Source: Lumbricus terrestris (taxonomy: Eukaryota; Annelida; Clitellata; Crassiclitellata; Lumbricidae). Taken from it: a DNA stretch of 64,000 nucleotides. A model generated the notes under the pieces. It searched no databases, was not told where the DNA came from, and saw only the letters and a program-made list of their open reading frames with translations. This document shows, piece by piece, positions 24,301 to 34,275 of this stretch; the first letter of the stretch is position 1, and each line of letters begins with the position of its first letter. Location of the stretch: assembly GCA_949752735.1 (NCBI GenBank), contig OX457036.1, forward strand, positions 95,046,698-95,110,697. Direction: 5' to 3'. Both the position numbers and the translations under genes were made by a program.

Positions 24301-27300
24301 TGAGGAGAGGATTCATGTCTGTTTATTGTAAGCCTAAATTCAGGATGAAAAATAAGAAATCTATAGCGAATTAAAGAAATATTATGCGACATAAAATATT
24401 AACTTGCGCATATTGGACCGAGAAGAAAACTCCATACTATGAAGCAAATTGAAGCGTCATTAATTGGATTATAGCCTACTTATTTTGACTTATTGTGACG
24501 TGTTGTAACTTATTGTGACTTATTGTCACTTAGTGCGACTTATTGTGAAGCACTGGCTTTTAGATTGAAAACTGCTATTTGAGTCAATCATTTAAAATTG
24601 TTTTAAGGAATTGCAAATGTGGGGTATGATGCGAATCACAAGAAATACCATAAACTGTCTCTGTCTATTCTGAGAGAGTTTGGTTTTGGCGTTCGGCAAA
24701 CAATGGAAACCAGAATTTCTACAGAAGTCAGAGAGATCATCGACTACATCTATACAAAAAGCAGCCAACCATTTGATCCGGAAGAAATGTTTCTACAAGC
24801 ATCAGCAAATGTTGGCCTCAGCATTTTCTTCAGCAAAAGAGATCCTTATGATGACCGTCTGAGCAAGTTCTGTCAGCTTGCAACTCAAGCTCTTGACGGT
24901 GCAGAAATGGTGGTAGAACTTGCTCCGTGGATTCGATTCTTTCCACCCTTCAGCAATGGATTGAAAAAAGTCACAGACTGCTTTACAGGACTGATGGAAC
25001 ATTTGGAAGAACTTGTGAAGAGCATCAAAGCCGGTGAAATGGAAGAGTGTTTTGTGTCCAGATACATTGAGAAGGAGGGACCGAATTATGATCACGATCA
25101 ACTGATGTTCACTTTGAGAGATTTGGCAATTGGAGCTACAGACACAACGGCAAACACTATGGTGTGGACTTTCCTATTTCTATCCAACAACCAATCAGTT
25201 CAGAAACGTCTTCAGAAGGACATTGACGAGGCTGTTCCAAGAAATAGGCTTCTAGCGTTTGAGGAAAAATCAAAGCTTCCGTATCTGGAAGCCATTATCT
25301 TAGAGGTGATGCGTCTGCGGCCCTTGGCTCCAATGGCCATTCCACATCGAACCTTGAGCGACAGTGAACTGTCTGGTCTTTTCCTCTCGGCTGGAATTAC
25401 AGTAAGTTTTGATGAATTTATGCTTATTCCCCGTGGCAGCCAAGGAGAATTCGAGCATCGTCGGTCCAGGGCCGGATTAAGGCATGCTCAGCATGTTCGG
25501 CCGAACAGGGGCCCCGCACTTTAGGGGCCACACATAAAATAGGAATATTTTTTCATCATTTTTGCTAATATTTTAATATGAAAAACGAGTTTAAACCTCT
25601 GCACAAAAAGCAGAATTTTTCGAAGGGTGGGGGGGCCAAATTTTCGTTTTTGGGACAGGGAAAAAATTTCGTCCCGGTCGCCGAAAAATCTGATGACCTT
25701 TTTTAGTCATTCGACCAATACCAAATGGAAGGCCACGTCCCATGCACTTTTTAAATGGGGGAAGAGGGTCATGGCCGGATTGGCCCCCTGCTGGGCATGC
25801 CCCTGTGTGGGCCCTTATTGGAGTTTCCATTAGCAAGCAGATTGACCTTGAAATAGGTCACAAATGCTAGTAATAGCTATAAGTTTTATTGTTTATTTAA
25901 ACACTTAGGCTGCCTCATCAGAACAGAACTCAAGTGCATGCAACGCATTATGAAATGCTGTTACACTGCGCTTTATTCCCAGGGGTAGCCTAACTCCACT
26001 CTGTTCCTTAAAAACATAAAAACTGTCTTTTAGCCGTGGTTGGGCCGGGGGCGCTTCTGAGTAGCCTAGCTTGAAGAGGCACTATATAAATTTCTGAACT
26101 AAATAAATAAATAAAATTCTAAATATTGTGCACGCTGGACTGAGGGCTCGGTATGCACTCTGTCTTTATGAATGCAAACAATAAATCACCTAAATTTATA
26201 TATCGCCCATTAAATCTAGTCAAAGGTGCTCCCAGCCCAGGTCTGGTCAATAGAAAAACCTTAAGAAATAAGTAGACGAAAGAAAAAGCTTGCAGAACCA
26301 TGAGGAACCAAGAGGAGACGAACGCGATGTTTTCTCAGTGCGTTTGCAGGCGGTTCAATAAAGTAGGCCTAGTCTACTCATTTTTCTTTACTAATTTGTT
26401 GCTGAACGTTATATTCTATGTTGGTCCCTCGTTTCGCTTTGCAAAATTATCTCCTAACCGTCTAACAATAATTATTATCCCACTCCCTCCATTTAAGTAA
26501 ATTATTCGTGCAATAATTTATTATTTTGTTAATGATTTATACGTACGGTACCACTCTTTGATATTGCATGAAACGCAATGGACGGCGATGCTTGCATTTT
26601 AAATGCCCCACGCTGTATAAATATACAGCAAGTCTACATAATAGCTAAGCCATTCTATCGGTTAGGTCTACTATCGATGTTCACAAAATAACCAGTCAAT
26701 TCACTGCAATAGGAATATTACCATAAGTATAAAACATAATTATGCGACGCCACTTATTTGTTTTTAAATTCTTGTTCGTGATGGCTTTTAAAAATATTTG
26801 TTTCTTAAATGGTGCTGTTTCCTCACAGGTTTTTGCAAACATCTACGCTGCTCATATGGACCCAAAAAAATGGTCGGACCCAAATGTTTTCAGACCGGAG
26901 CGTTTTTTGGACGAAGAAAACAACATCATTAATAGGGAGAAGTGCATTTCATTCTCCATGGGTAGGCTTATGCGGGACTTTTGTTAAATGGCTATGCAAA
27001 CCAATCCAGGTCAAACCAATTATATTCTGTTAAATCTTTTACCCGTTTGTCCCGAGAATATCCGCTGAAAGCGGGCTTAAAATTTAAAAATGAACGGGTA
27101 AAGGGTTAACTTCCACCCAGTTCTTCTCAAGGTAATTATTGTTAAATGCAGTAATTTTGACAACCAGCAGAAACTTGTCCCTTAAGCGCTATATATGTGG
27201 TATCAAGCTGTGCTCAGTGACGGCGCTAGGATATCAGTTGGGGGGGGCTGAGTCCTCGCCGAGAAAAAACCCGGATGACTTCTTTTAGGGGGGTTTAGCC

Positions 27301-30298
27301 TTTTATAGAAGGGCTTAGCCCCCTAACCCCTAGCGCCGCCACTGGTTGTGCTATTTAAAAGTGTTCCTGTATTCGTGACAACATCACTAAATGAAAATAG
27401 AAAACAGAGGCGGAAAGTGATGCAAGTGCTAATAGGTGGCAAAGATATTATTGTTCCATCCAACTTATTTAAATCGAGGCAGAAACTAATTATTTTGACC
27501 AAAGAGAAAGGAAGTCTTACGAAGCGTTGCTCAAGTTCGGTGTCACAAGAATCACATCCGTCTACTGATCGGCCATCCATTCAACTTTTCAATGATAATT
27601 AATTAAGCTTTCATTATTCTCAGAAAAATAATTTCAGCGGCAGAAGAGATTAGCAAGTCTGCCAATATGATCAGAATATACAGAAAACATGATCTAAAAG
27701 TGATTAATTTAAAGAATGTGATGAGAAACTGACGTTCTTCATTAAATGCTGGTGATAGACCTGAGTTTACCAACCTACTAACTTAGATGGATTCAACGAA
27801 GACAATGCATGTAAACTGTCACCATGTGTTGCTGCTCACAAGGGCGGATACAGAAATTTTCGAAGGGGGGGCCAAAATGTTTGGTCTTGTTGGTGGGACA
27901 GGGGAAAAATTTAGTGTTATTCGTCGCCGAAAAAACTGATGACTTTTTTTAGTCATTCTTTTTTTAGTCATTCGTCCAATTTTTCAGGAAAAGGTACCAA
28001 TTCAGCCGCCAAAAAAGTTGACGACCTTTTTTAGTCGTCAGTCATCATAGTCGGGAGTATGGTTAATCACAATGGGGGTCACGTCCCATGCGATTTTTTT
28101 ATGGGGGCCTGGTATCCTGTTTTTCTCTCCCGCTGCCCCGCTGCATTTATTTACTGGCTTGTTGACAGGGCCGGCCAAAATGGCGCCCTAGACAAAGCAT
28201 ACATTTGGCGCCTCAGGCATCGCATGGGCCTACATTTGGCGCCCTTAGACTCCCACTCAATTGTTCAGCCCACGTCAAAATTTAAAGTTAAAAATAGCCA
28301 CAGCCGAGTAATTTGTTATAATTTTTTATTAGTAAACTGAAGGCTGGATAATAATCAATTTTGAGGAGAATGTCTAGGCCTAGTCTATTTATAAGTTAAA
28401 AAATTATTTAAATACAATGTGGAAATGGCGCCCCCCTTGATGGAAATGGCGCCCTCTAGAACTTGGCGCCCCACGCAACTGCATGCTTTTTATTCTAACT
28501 TCTGCTTACTGTTTTTTCTTACGAATTTCGGCATCCGATAACTTCTGACGCTTCATGGAATCATAGGGTTTGATATAATTTAATTTGGAAGATCAAAAGA
28601 TGAAAACCTATAAGCTTAAGCAGTCAGCAATAGGCCTAAGACGCAACGGAAAAAATAACGCAACAATTCTTCAGTTGTTGGCGTATTCGGTTCAAAGATG
28701 TCACTATGTCATACGCGATCGCCGATCATGTCTATTATAATTTATAAACGCATATAAAGACTACAAATCACAAGACTACGGAATGCCGTTAAAAAATCCA
28801 ATTTTATTAGACGAAATAAAATTTATGCAGTCGTTGAAATTGAATTAGGCATAGACCAACCTGAAGAGGTGCAATGAAATCAATAATTATTTTAAACTCT
28901 TTCCATTAGTGAAAGTCTTGAGTTTAAAAGAATATAGTGCAACAAATATTTAAAAAATCGCCGGTGCCGAGGCGCCCCCTCAAGACTGCGGCGCCCTAGG
29001 CAACTGCCTACTTTGCCTATGCCTAAGGCCGGCCCTGCTTGTTGAAACCAAATGGGGGCCACGTCCCATGGCCATTTTGGCCCCCCTGGATCCGCCCCTG
29101 GCTGCTCAGAACGTAAACAGTGCGAATGATGACTTAATTAACACATACGAATCACATAATGTAGGTCTATTAATATTATGATTATTGTTGTTATGTAACG
29201 CAACCGTTTAATAGAGACAAATGGAATGCGTGATATATGGTGCAGTTGAACAGCAGAGTCAGATTGGAATTAGGATTGGAATCGTAGAAATTGCTTGGAA
29301 AACACAGGAGAACTGTTTCTTCGATTAGTGGGGATATCAGTTCAGTTGTAGCCTGGCTGGTAAGCATAGGCGTACGAGGCGGGAGTCCAGGGGGGCAAAT
29401 GCCCCCCAAATTTCGGGCAAATGTATTTTTCGGGCAAAAGAGGCATGGATGAGCAAAAAAATTTCGAAAATTTTTGTTCGGGCAAAACAGGTACAGAAGG
29501 ATTTTTTCGGGCACGCAAGGCTAAAAAATTTTTCGGACGGGAAAAGCCTAAGAATTTTGAGCGGATGACTAAAAAAAGTCGTCAGATTTTTCGGGCCCAA
29601 AATTTTTTTGCTCCCCCCCACTGCCGAAATGTCCCGTACGCCTATGCTGGAACGTGTAGGTCTTCATGAATGGCCTACGCCCTTTAATAAGTTTGACGCT
29701 AGATTGTTGTTTGACAAAGTTCTTCCTTCTAGCCCTTACTTACTAGACAACCTAGCTGCCAGATTTTATAACGTTTCTAACTTCATCGCTCCATTGTTCC
29801 TTCTTAAAAGAATTCCTTACAAAATTCTATTTTAGAATTACTGGTTCATGACAATAACGTCAATATTCGGCTGAGGTTGTTGAGTTCCGAAAGCCATTTG
29901 CAATCTTGCTGTCTTAACGGAGGCTCTTAACATGCCAGAATTCTGTTGTATAATGTATGACCAATATCACAGATGATAATACAGCACACGATGACACTCC
30001 CAAACCAAACTAAAACCAGGTCAATATGCCGAGGATCAGTATTTTGATCGCATAGGCTACTTGATAGGCTATGCAGACATCACTCATAATGCCTAAGCAA
30101 ATTATTGTTGTAGGACGTAGGGCTTGCATTGGAGAAGTGTTAGCCCGCCAGGAGCTCACCCAGTTTATATCTGGAATCGTACAGAACTTCACTATTCTAC
30201 CATCGGAAGACAATCAACACATTGATGAAACGGAAATATCAAAATTTATCACAAAGGCAAAGCATTTCAAAGTGCGCATGATTCCAAGATGTGAATAA
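12165..30298 (+). CDS. Cytochrome P450, CYP2 clan, copy A (5 exons, intact)
   Basis: Haem-thiolate monooxygenase, expected on the ER membrane and fed electrons by NADPH-P450 reductase. Exons: 12165-12397, 22807-22928, 24608-25401, 26829-26961, 30114-30298, joining to 488 codons with no stop. Residues 1-22 form an uncleaved signal anchor, followed by a basic run (KKKSR) and a proline-rich hinge (33-42). The I-helix motif GATDTT is at 294-299, the K-helix ExxR (EVMR) at 351-354, FRPERF at 404-409 and the haem loop FSMGRRACIG at 425-434 with Cys432 as ligand. Length is normal for the family. The C-helix WxxxR is replaced by HxxxH (129-133). The usual Pro after the exon 3/4 junction is Ala386. 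Intron 1 is 10.4 kb of mostly transposons. Substrate unknown. Confidence 0.9.
12785..14313. mobile_element. hAT-like element with CATGGGCGCCCGCA ends
   Basis: Terminal inverted repeats CATGGGCGCCCGCA and TGCGGGCGCCCATG are flanked by an 8-bp duplication GTTTTAAA (12777-12784, 14314-14321). It holds another hAT (13602-14025), a second partial end of its own family at 14049, and possible LINE-like minus-strand sequence near 13020-13250. Confidence 0.85.
13602..14025. mobile_element. hAT-like MITE, 424 bp, 8-bp TSD
   Basis: Ends CAGTGGCGTAACTACGG and ATCTACGCCACTG with the perfect duplication TAATCGAT (13594-13601, 14026-14033). Poly-G then poly-C runs lie just inside both ends. Confidence 0.93.
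14314..14905 (+). repeat. degenerate tandem repeat, about 120 bp period
   Basis: Five diverged units begin near 14319, 14449, 14561, 14686 and 14807. They share TTAAACCAC.TCTGTG, CACTGAAATCA.GAG and AACAATGGGG. The array resumes after the inserted SINE at about 16229 (GTCAGCACTGAAATTACAG). Confidence 0.75.
14905..16232 (-). mobile_element. tRNA-derived SINE (second type), split by a hAT insertion
   Basis: The two parts are 14905-15085 and 16192-16232 on the minus strand. The head has CGCGGTGGTGCAGCGG, and the B-box-like GTTCGAAT follows CGAAGGGTCGCAG. The body (CAACCTTGGACAAGTTGCTC, GACAATTGT) ends in a (CATCAT) tail. A related copy is at 60895-61060. Two TAGGCCTA octamers (15027, 15051) sit where the related copy has none. 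Confidence 0.8.
15086..16183. mobile_element. hAT-like element with CAGGGCCGGCC ends, nested
   Basis: Terminal repeats CAGGGCCGGCCTTA and TAGGGCCGGACCTG are flanked by the 8-bp duplication CTTCGGTC (15078-15085, 16184-16191), splitting a SINE. Inside are further hAT-like ends: CAGGGCCGACCTAAGG at 15537 and a CCGTAGCTAGGGGG..CCTGGCTACGG pair near 15757-16027. Confidence 0.85.
16762..17740. other. repeat debris in copy A intron 1
   Basis: It contains another hAT terminus with GGTCCGCGGACC and TTTGAGAACCACTG ending at 17076, related to the terminus ending at 21121, and a GGGGGCAAGAGTGGCAT element end at about 17160. No gene is supported. Confidence 0.5.
17741..18540. other. unassigned intron 1 sequence
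   Basis: A minus-strand frame of about 80 codons (17751-17993) has plausible protein composition ([16 protein letters not shown]) but no domain I recognise and no splice context. It may be part of a transposon. Confidence 0.35.
18540..19278 (+). mobile_element. decayed L2/CR1 LINE 3' end
   Basis: Fragments of the LINE C-terminal region appear in shifting frames: [40 protein letters not shown]. It ends with CTGAGTAG..CTTGAAGAGGCGCTATACAAATGC and an (ATGA)n tail. Many stops and frameshifts show it is old. Confidence 0.85.
19715..19880 (+). repeat. 22-24-bp tandem repeat (GGCATACCGCTGGGGCAGAACT)
   Basis: About five tandem units of TGGCATACCGCTGGGGCAGA with small length changes, grading into GGGGCAATAGTGGCA. 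This resembles the GGGGCAAGAGTGGCAT end at 17160, so it may be the expanded terminus of a DNA element. Confidence 0.85.
19881..20415. other. no recognisable gene
   Basis: AT-rich intronic sequence. ATGCCACTCTTATCC at 20229 is an inverted match to the GGCAAGAGTGGCAT phrase at 17160, so the two may be ends of one decayed element. Confidence 0.4.
20424..20618. mobile_element. hAT-like MITE, 195 bp, 8-bp TSD
   Basis: Ends CAGGGCTTTTTTTAACG and AAACAGCCCTG with the perfect duplication AGACACTC (20416-20423, 20619-20626). An inverted partial relative lies at about 39665-39815, sharing AACTGCACATTTTGTGTAGA. Confidence 0.92.
21478..21835 (+). mobile_element. tRNA-derived SINE, third type
   Basis: The head has TCCGTAGCTCAGTGG (A box) and CGGGTTCAAGCCT (B box) spaced as in a tRNA. 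A non-tRNA body follows, ending in AATAAACGAATATT. Copy B lacks it in the matching part of intron 1. It does not fold as a complete tRNA in my reading, so I treat it as a SINE, not a tRNA gene. Confidence 0.7.
21847..21853 (+). other. TTGCCTA, probable decayed TAGCCTA insertion
   Basis: Copy A reads GAACTTGCCTAGTTATTG. Copies B and C read GAACTAGTTATTG and GAACTAATTAATG. Copy A has five extra bases at the TA. Confidence 0.8.
21905..22600 (+). mobile_element. second non-LTR retrotransposon family, RT fragment
   Basis: The frame from 21932 reads [53 protein letters not shown], and after a frameshift near 22472 [13 protein letters not shown] and [13 protein letters not shown]. This is reverse transcriptase fingers and palm without the catalytic ADD block. 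It differs from the L2-type LINEs in motif wording. The 3' part is missing, and copy B lacks it. Confidence 0.88.
22807..22928 (+). CDS. P450 copy A exon 2
   Basis: It encodes residues 78-118: [16 protein letters not shown].. to GNKKSK. The acceptor is ATTTTGCAG|ACGG and the donor AAAG|GTTATT, phase 1. LVLNSFEAI is the strand and helix before the BC loop. The longer open frame extending upstream is intronic. Confidence 0.9.
22949..22955 (+). other. TAGGCTA insertion in copy A intron 2
   Basis: Copy A reads TTTCATCTAGGCTAATGTTT; copy B (34290) reads TTTCATCTAATGTTT. Exactly five bases (GGCTA) are added at a TA. Confidence 0.95.
23145..23640 (-). mobile_element. LINE 3' end of the WFGH class with (GAA)n tail
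   Basis: The minus-strand frame gives [56 protein letters not shown], the C-terminal signature found after the RT in RTE/Jockey-like retroelements. The tail is a run of TTC on the plus strand at 23141-23156. Related fragments are at 39985-40390 and 63365-63480. Confidence 0.85.
23641..24110 (+). other. GC-rich block with a 128-codon open frame bearing a membrane segment
   Basis: The frame 23708-24094 has one clear hydrophobic stretch ([18 protein letters not shown]) after a proline-rich N-terminus and before a basic segment. Base composition is far more GC-rich than the neighbours. It lies in copy A intron 2 next to a LINE end and has no counterpart in copy B. It could be part of a mobile element; I recognise no family. 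Confidence 0.3.
24482..24553 (+). repeat. GACTTATTGT tandem repeat before exon 3
   Basis: About seven imperfect 10-bp units end some 55 bases before exon 3 of copy A. Copy B has a single unit interrupted by a hAT at the matching place. Confidence 0.85.
24608..25401 (+). CDS. P450 copy A exon 3 (helices C to K)
   Basis: It encodes residues 119-383. It carries [30 protein letters not shown], the APWIRFFPP segment, the I-helix GATDTTANT and the ExxR motif in LEVMRLRP. The acceptor is TTTTAAG|GAATTG and the donor ATTACA|GTAAGT, phase 0. It ends just before the strand leading to the PERF region. Confidence 0.95.
25467..25840. mobile_element. hAT-like fragment (CAGGGCCGGATTAAGG) in copy A intron 3
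   Basis: The left end CAGGGCCGGATTAAGG matches the complete element at 34679. Copy B has uninterrupted sequence at this spot. No right terminus or duplication is visible. G-rich runs and a TGATGACCTTTTTTAGTCAT hairpin-like motif lie inside. Confidence 0.6.
26000..26260. mobile_element. two opposed L2 LINE 3' ends
   Basis: 26005-26115 plus strand ends GGGGCGCTTCTGAGTAG..GAGGCACTATATAAATTTC with an (AAAT)n tail. 26150-26260 is a minus-strand 3' end with the inverse signature TATATATCGCCC..GGTGCTCCCAGCCC. Both are short. Confidence 0.7.
26829..26961 (+). CDS. P450 copy A exon 4 (PERF region)
   Basis: Residues 384-427 plus one base: [29 protein letters not shown]. The acceptor is CCTCACAG|GTTTTT and the donor ATGG|GTAGGC, phase 1. 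Copies B, C and D have Pro where copy A has Ala386. Confidence 0.94.
27215..27344. mobile_element. hAT-like MITE, 130 bp, with empty site in copy B
   Basis: Ends CAGTGACGGCGCTAGG and CCTAGCGCCGCCACTG, flanked by GCTGTGCT (27207-27214) and GTTGTGCT (27345-27352). Copy B at 36913-36924 reads AAGTTGTGCTGTTT without the element. Confidence 0.92.
27839..29100. mobile_element. hAT-like element with empty site in copy B
   Basis: Ends CAAGGGCGGATACAG and CTGGATCCGCCCCTG with the perfect duplication GCTGCTCA (27831-27838, 29101-29108). Copy B reads GTTGTTGCTCAGAGC here. About 390 bp is its own; the rest is the nested element at 28166. Confidence 0.9.
28166..29037. mobile_element. hAT-like element, 872 bp, nested
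   Basis: Ends CAGGGCCGGCCAAAATGGCG and TAAGGCCGGCCCTG with the perfect duplication CTTGTTGA (28158-28165, 29038-29045). The interior is homologous, inverted, to parts of 15150-15740. Confidence 0.93.
29365..29646. mobile_element. hAT-like MITE with CATAGGCGTACG ends
   Basis: Terminal repeats CATAGGCGTACGAGGCGGGA and TGTCCCGTACGCCTATG, flanked by CTGGTAAG and CTGGAACG (6 of 8 match). A relative lies at about 37578 in copy B. The interior holds GGATGACTAAAAAAAGTCGT. Confidence 0.8.
30114..30298 (+). CDS. P450 copy A exon 5 (haem loop to stop)
   Basis: It completes FSMG|RRACIG with the cysteine ligand 432, then [21 protein letters not shown] and the C-terminus MIPRCE. The acceptor is TTGTTGTAG|GACG. 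The stop TAA is at 30296-30298. Confidence 0.95.
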
Positions 30299-32773
30299 AC
30301 TTCGGGAAATGGAATCTGCCCATCTAACGAAATATTTTTTGTGCTAATTTCGATATGCATTTATAAATGAAACCAATTGTTTGTAAACTAGCACTATTTA
30401 ATTATCATTTTCATCGCTTATACTTTTGTATCCATGACCCTAATTACTTCACTATCGACTAGGATAGAGGATATTGGATAATTTTGCATTTAACATGACA
30501 GACCTGACAATGCTATTTCTTAGTCTTTCTTATAGTGCTAACTAAACCAATGTAGTGCGACCGGATATCTGCAAATAAAAAGGTCATGTGGATAAAGAGG
30601 GATGAAAAGTTTGAATTTGGCTGAGCAGTTACTGAATTGCACTGATACCGCAACTAGTCTCCATATGCATTGCACTGGTGATGAATCGCTCTACGATTCT
30701 GTTGGAAGTCAATGATGCTCTTGATTTTACTTATACTACATTTTGATGCGATGAATGGCTTCTCTCGTTATCAATAATATTTTTATAACAAAATATCCAG
30801 TCCGTTTGTAGAATTCCATCCGTCAAATGTTTTATGATGCATAGTAAAGAAATTCTCGCATGAACATGGCTCAACTAAATTAGCAGCATATGCACCGAAT
30901 GATGATCACTTAGCATTATCTACAAAGAGAAGAGTGGTAGAAACCTATTAGTTAAACCGAGAAGCGAAAATGGCTTTTGAGTAGCCTATAGGCTCTGGTT
31001 GTTAGCGTCATTTCCCAACCTCACAGACGGAGGATGGTGACCTGCAGCCTTCTGCATCTCTGGCATGGTTCTCAGTCTAGTGTCTAATCTTTCCGCTAAC
31101 AGTGAACTCGATTTACAGATAAATTAGCTACGTCGTGCAGACGTAACAGAAATGTTCTGGTGAGAATTTGAACAATGTGTTGATAGACCAGACTGTGTTA
31201 GACACACATACTGTTTCGCGCATGGGACATAATAATTTGAGTTAGTCTACACTGTCTGCTCTCTGGGTCAAGGTAACTGAATAAGTTGGTGAAGTGAAAT
31301 TCGTTTCCATCAATTCCTAGACGTAAATATCGTTCCAACTTCGGAATGACGTTGTCTTTTTGTTCAGAACTCTAAATTCACCGAGTCAGAATGCGTTTTA
31401 TAGGTTGCATTACGCATTGACTTCAAATCGGTTATTTTAATAAAGATTTGAATAAAAAATTTAGTGAGAAATTTCATTTGAAAGTGTGTGATTGTGCTAT
31501 CACGTCAAAACAGCAACGAGTAGGCCAATAGATTATGCGAGCTTCAAATAATTGGTCTGAACTAGATCTAAGTCTTGCCAGAATCGCGTGCAACAGAAAC
31601 AGACCTACGTTAATTGAATCCTATATTTTGTTAGGAGTCTTCTTCGACTTTTTTCTTGTTTCTGTTCTTTCGACCAAAGTAAGTAGGCTTAACATTTCAC
31701 ATCTGTTAAGATGCTTTATGCAGTCATATTCATAGCGCCATAAAGAAATTGACATAATACGCCAGCTAATTATTCCCGCACATATTATACGTAGGCCTAC
31801 CTATCATAAAGGCCAGCATGTTTATTCAAGAAATCTATAATTATGACGTGGAACCAATTGAAATAATTGTCTATCTGGTTACACCGTGCACGGTTGCATA
31901 TTGGCTATACCGACAGATGTCCTGATCCAAGTCTAATACACAACATTAAATGTGGAGTTCACGATCTTAGCAGGAAACTCTTTAACTTCGCAAGCACGAT
32001 TAATCCAATTTGGCCTAATCGATTCTATTTCATATTAATTTTTGATTAAAACAGCTAATTATTATTATAATTGACATTTTATTTCCATTCTTACAGTAAT
32101 TATGGTTTAGACATGGCATTTGCCATTACTTGACATGATAGACCTAACTGTCGTCAGCCAAACTGTGTCTTGTAGTTTCTTACCGAGTCCACATCTGATC
32201 TTCGTTCTTTACTCTGGCTACACGTGTGTAAGCGATTTCGCTTCAAGCTATCCTTGTTCTTGTACAAAACATGCGCATATCATTTGCCATCCTACTTATC
32301 TTCTATAGATAGCCTATATACCGTCACACCTTGCAACTCTGTTAGAGGTCGCTCCTCTCTTAGATTAGCATCGGCTGGAATATAATAGTTGCTGCGGGTA
32401 GGCTACACGCCTTGTTTTTGGCCGGCGTTCGTTCACATAATAAAGCTGGTCCTTTCATCTGAAGTCTTGTGGATCAGAGGTCCTGCATACTTATTTATAA
32501 ACTGTCTAGACCTATGTGTAGCCTTTAAAGCGCAGACGCGCCAACTACGGCTAGCCTGTAAAAAACTTTAAAAAAATTAAAATTATTGGCTTGTCTGCGA
32601 TGCCGCCGTTGAACACCGCTATCGACGCAATGTTTTGACCTTCAAGTTGTGCTCGGTGAGCCATAACTCATAAGTCATTATATATATATAATTATATATA
32701 TAATGCGCATAGTCTTATGTAAGTCTGCATCGGGCTATGTAAGTCTTTTAATAAGCTTGATAGACAGCTAGAC
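30299..32773. other. spacer between copies A and B
   Basis: Sequence to about 30890 is homologous to the 3' flank of copy B (39060-39665), so the duplicated unit includes about 600 bp after the stop. Beyond that I see no gene or classified repeat, only AT-rich tracts such as (TA)n at 32684-32704. Confidence 0.6.
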
Positions 32774-33137
32774 AGAGTTTGCAAAGCTTGACTGAGGCGC
32801 TGATAGGTCGTCAGTGGCCTTGATCTCATTCAACGTCTCTAAATCATGACATCGCAAGCGGTTTCAGAACACGCAATATAATGTGCGAAGCACCGTAGGC
32901 TAATATTGAATGCTTAAGGCATGTTCACATTAATATTATAGGCCTAAGCTGCGACACTGGTTTTAGACTCACTTGGCTGTGCACATGTCGCAGGCCTGTT
33001 ACAGTATATAGGCCTACTTACATGCGTGATTAACGTAAACTGACTGAATTGGGAGATCGTAGTTTCCGTAGATATTGTTTCAATCAACGAACTTCTGTAG
33101 GTCTGTAGTAGACCTTCATTGGTTTTCATCTGGCAAA
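32774..33137 (+). promoter_or_regulatory. 5' flank of P450 copy B, shared between copies
   Basis: It opens with AAAGCTTGACTGAGGCGC and GTCGTCAGTGGCCTTGAT, continues through ATCATGACATCGCAAGC and GAGATCGTAGTTTCCGTAGA, and ends TCATCTGGCAAAATG. It supplies the empty-site version of the copy C flank. A TAGGCCTA at 32939-32946 is absent from copy A. Confidence 0.6.
32939..32946. other. TAGGCCTA insertion in copy B 5' flank
   Basis: Copy B reads ATTATAGGCCTAAGCTGCG; copy A reads TCCTATAAGGTGTA at the matching site (11929-11942). The simplest reading is six added bases at a TA. Confidence 0.7.
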
Positions 33138-33370
33138 ATGTTTCTGATATCAGAGATTTTCTTCTTCACTGCAATTTCTGTGCTGACAGCCATTTTGCTG
33201 AAGATGTGGAGTGGTAAGAAGAAATCAAGACTCCCTAATCCACCTTCAATTCCATCTCTCCCGTTCGTTGGATCGTTGCCTTTCATGAGGGGCTTCGATC
33301 ATCTGCCAAAATACTTCATGGAGAAATCCGAGGAACTTGGACCGATCTTTACTTTTATGATGGGAAACAG
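33138..33370 (+). pseudogene. P450 copy B exon 1
   Basis: Anchor [20 protein letters not shown], then the KKKSRLPNPPSIP hinge. The start context CAAAATG is shared with all copies. The donor is CAG|GTGCAG. Intact on its own. Confidence 0.9.
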
Positions 33371-33919
33371 GTGCAGTATGAGATGTGAATGTGCGTTGCA
33401 GCACCTAAAGAAGTAACTGTTGACTATCGTCTTTTAAAGCAGCTCATTAGTTTGAGTGTCTCCTGCAATGAGCATGGGTATTATGGTCATACTTGGAAGT
33501 ATTAGAGAAGCCTTCCTTGATAGTGCAACGTGTAGCCTACCTACCTATTGCAAATCTGTTGAAATCTCTCGGTGCCACACAAGCGCCGCTCTTCACTTAC
33601 CGCCGCGAGCTCAATACAACTAACCTACAGTGGGCCTAGTGCCCTAGTCGAGAGTGAAATAAAACAATTGAAGTGACTCTTTTGAACCACATCTTGTGAT
33701 CAAGACTTAGTTATAGGAATGAATCCCATGGATATGGATACAGCATAGGCCTACAGTGAGATAACTGTGAGGATTTTAGGCTATTATCTTACAGAAGAAC
33801 TAGTTATTGTGGGCTCGATCCACTACCCGATCATATTATTATAGACTACAGTAACTTTGTTCCAGTGAATCAATTCGTTTTTCTTTATCCAAAACATCAG
33901 GCTGGCAGGACGCACCTTG

Positions 33920-33927
33920 TAGGCCTA
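33920..33927. other. TAGGCCTA insertion in copy B intron 1
   Basis: Copy B reads CTTGTAGGCCTACTTATTTGAA; copy A (22591) reads CTTGTACTTATTTGAA. Exactly six bases differ, at a TA. Confidence 0.92.
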
Positions 33928-34153
33928 CTTATTTGAACGTTTTATATACGGTAATTATGTGCGTTTTGGAGGCCTATGTTACACCTGATACAATCTAGGT
34001 TTTTATCACGCTCACTAAGCTGAGTGCACCAGCCTTAGATATGGGAAGTGAAATCTGTGCAAAATAAGATCTTGGGAAGCCCTGCCTGGTGACCATTATT
34101 ATTCCTCTTGTCGACATTAACTGTCAGACTGAGGCTACTGAGCGATTTTGCAG

Positions 34154-34275
34154 ACGGTGTCTTGTTCTCAATTCGTTTGAAGCCATTGAAGAGGCGTTCG
34201 TCAAAAATGCAACGTGTTATGCAGACAGACCTGGCCTTATCCTGGACTGGATTTTCGGCAACAAAAGATTCAAAG
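34154..34275 (+). pseudogene. P450 copy B exon 2
   Basis: [15 protein letters not shown].. to GNKRFK, 122 bp, with acceptor TTTTGCAG|ACGG and donor AAAG|GTTATT as in copy A. Intact on its own. Confidence 0.9.
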
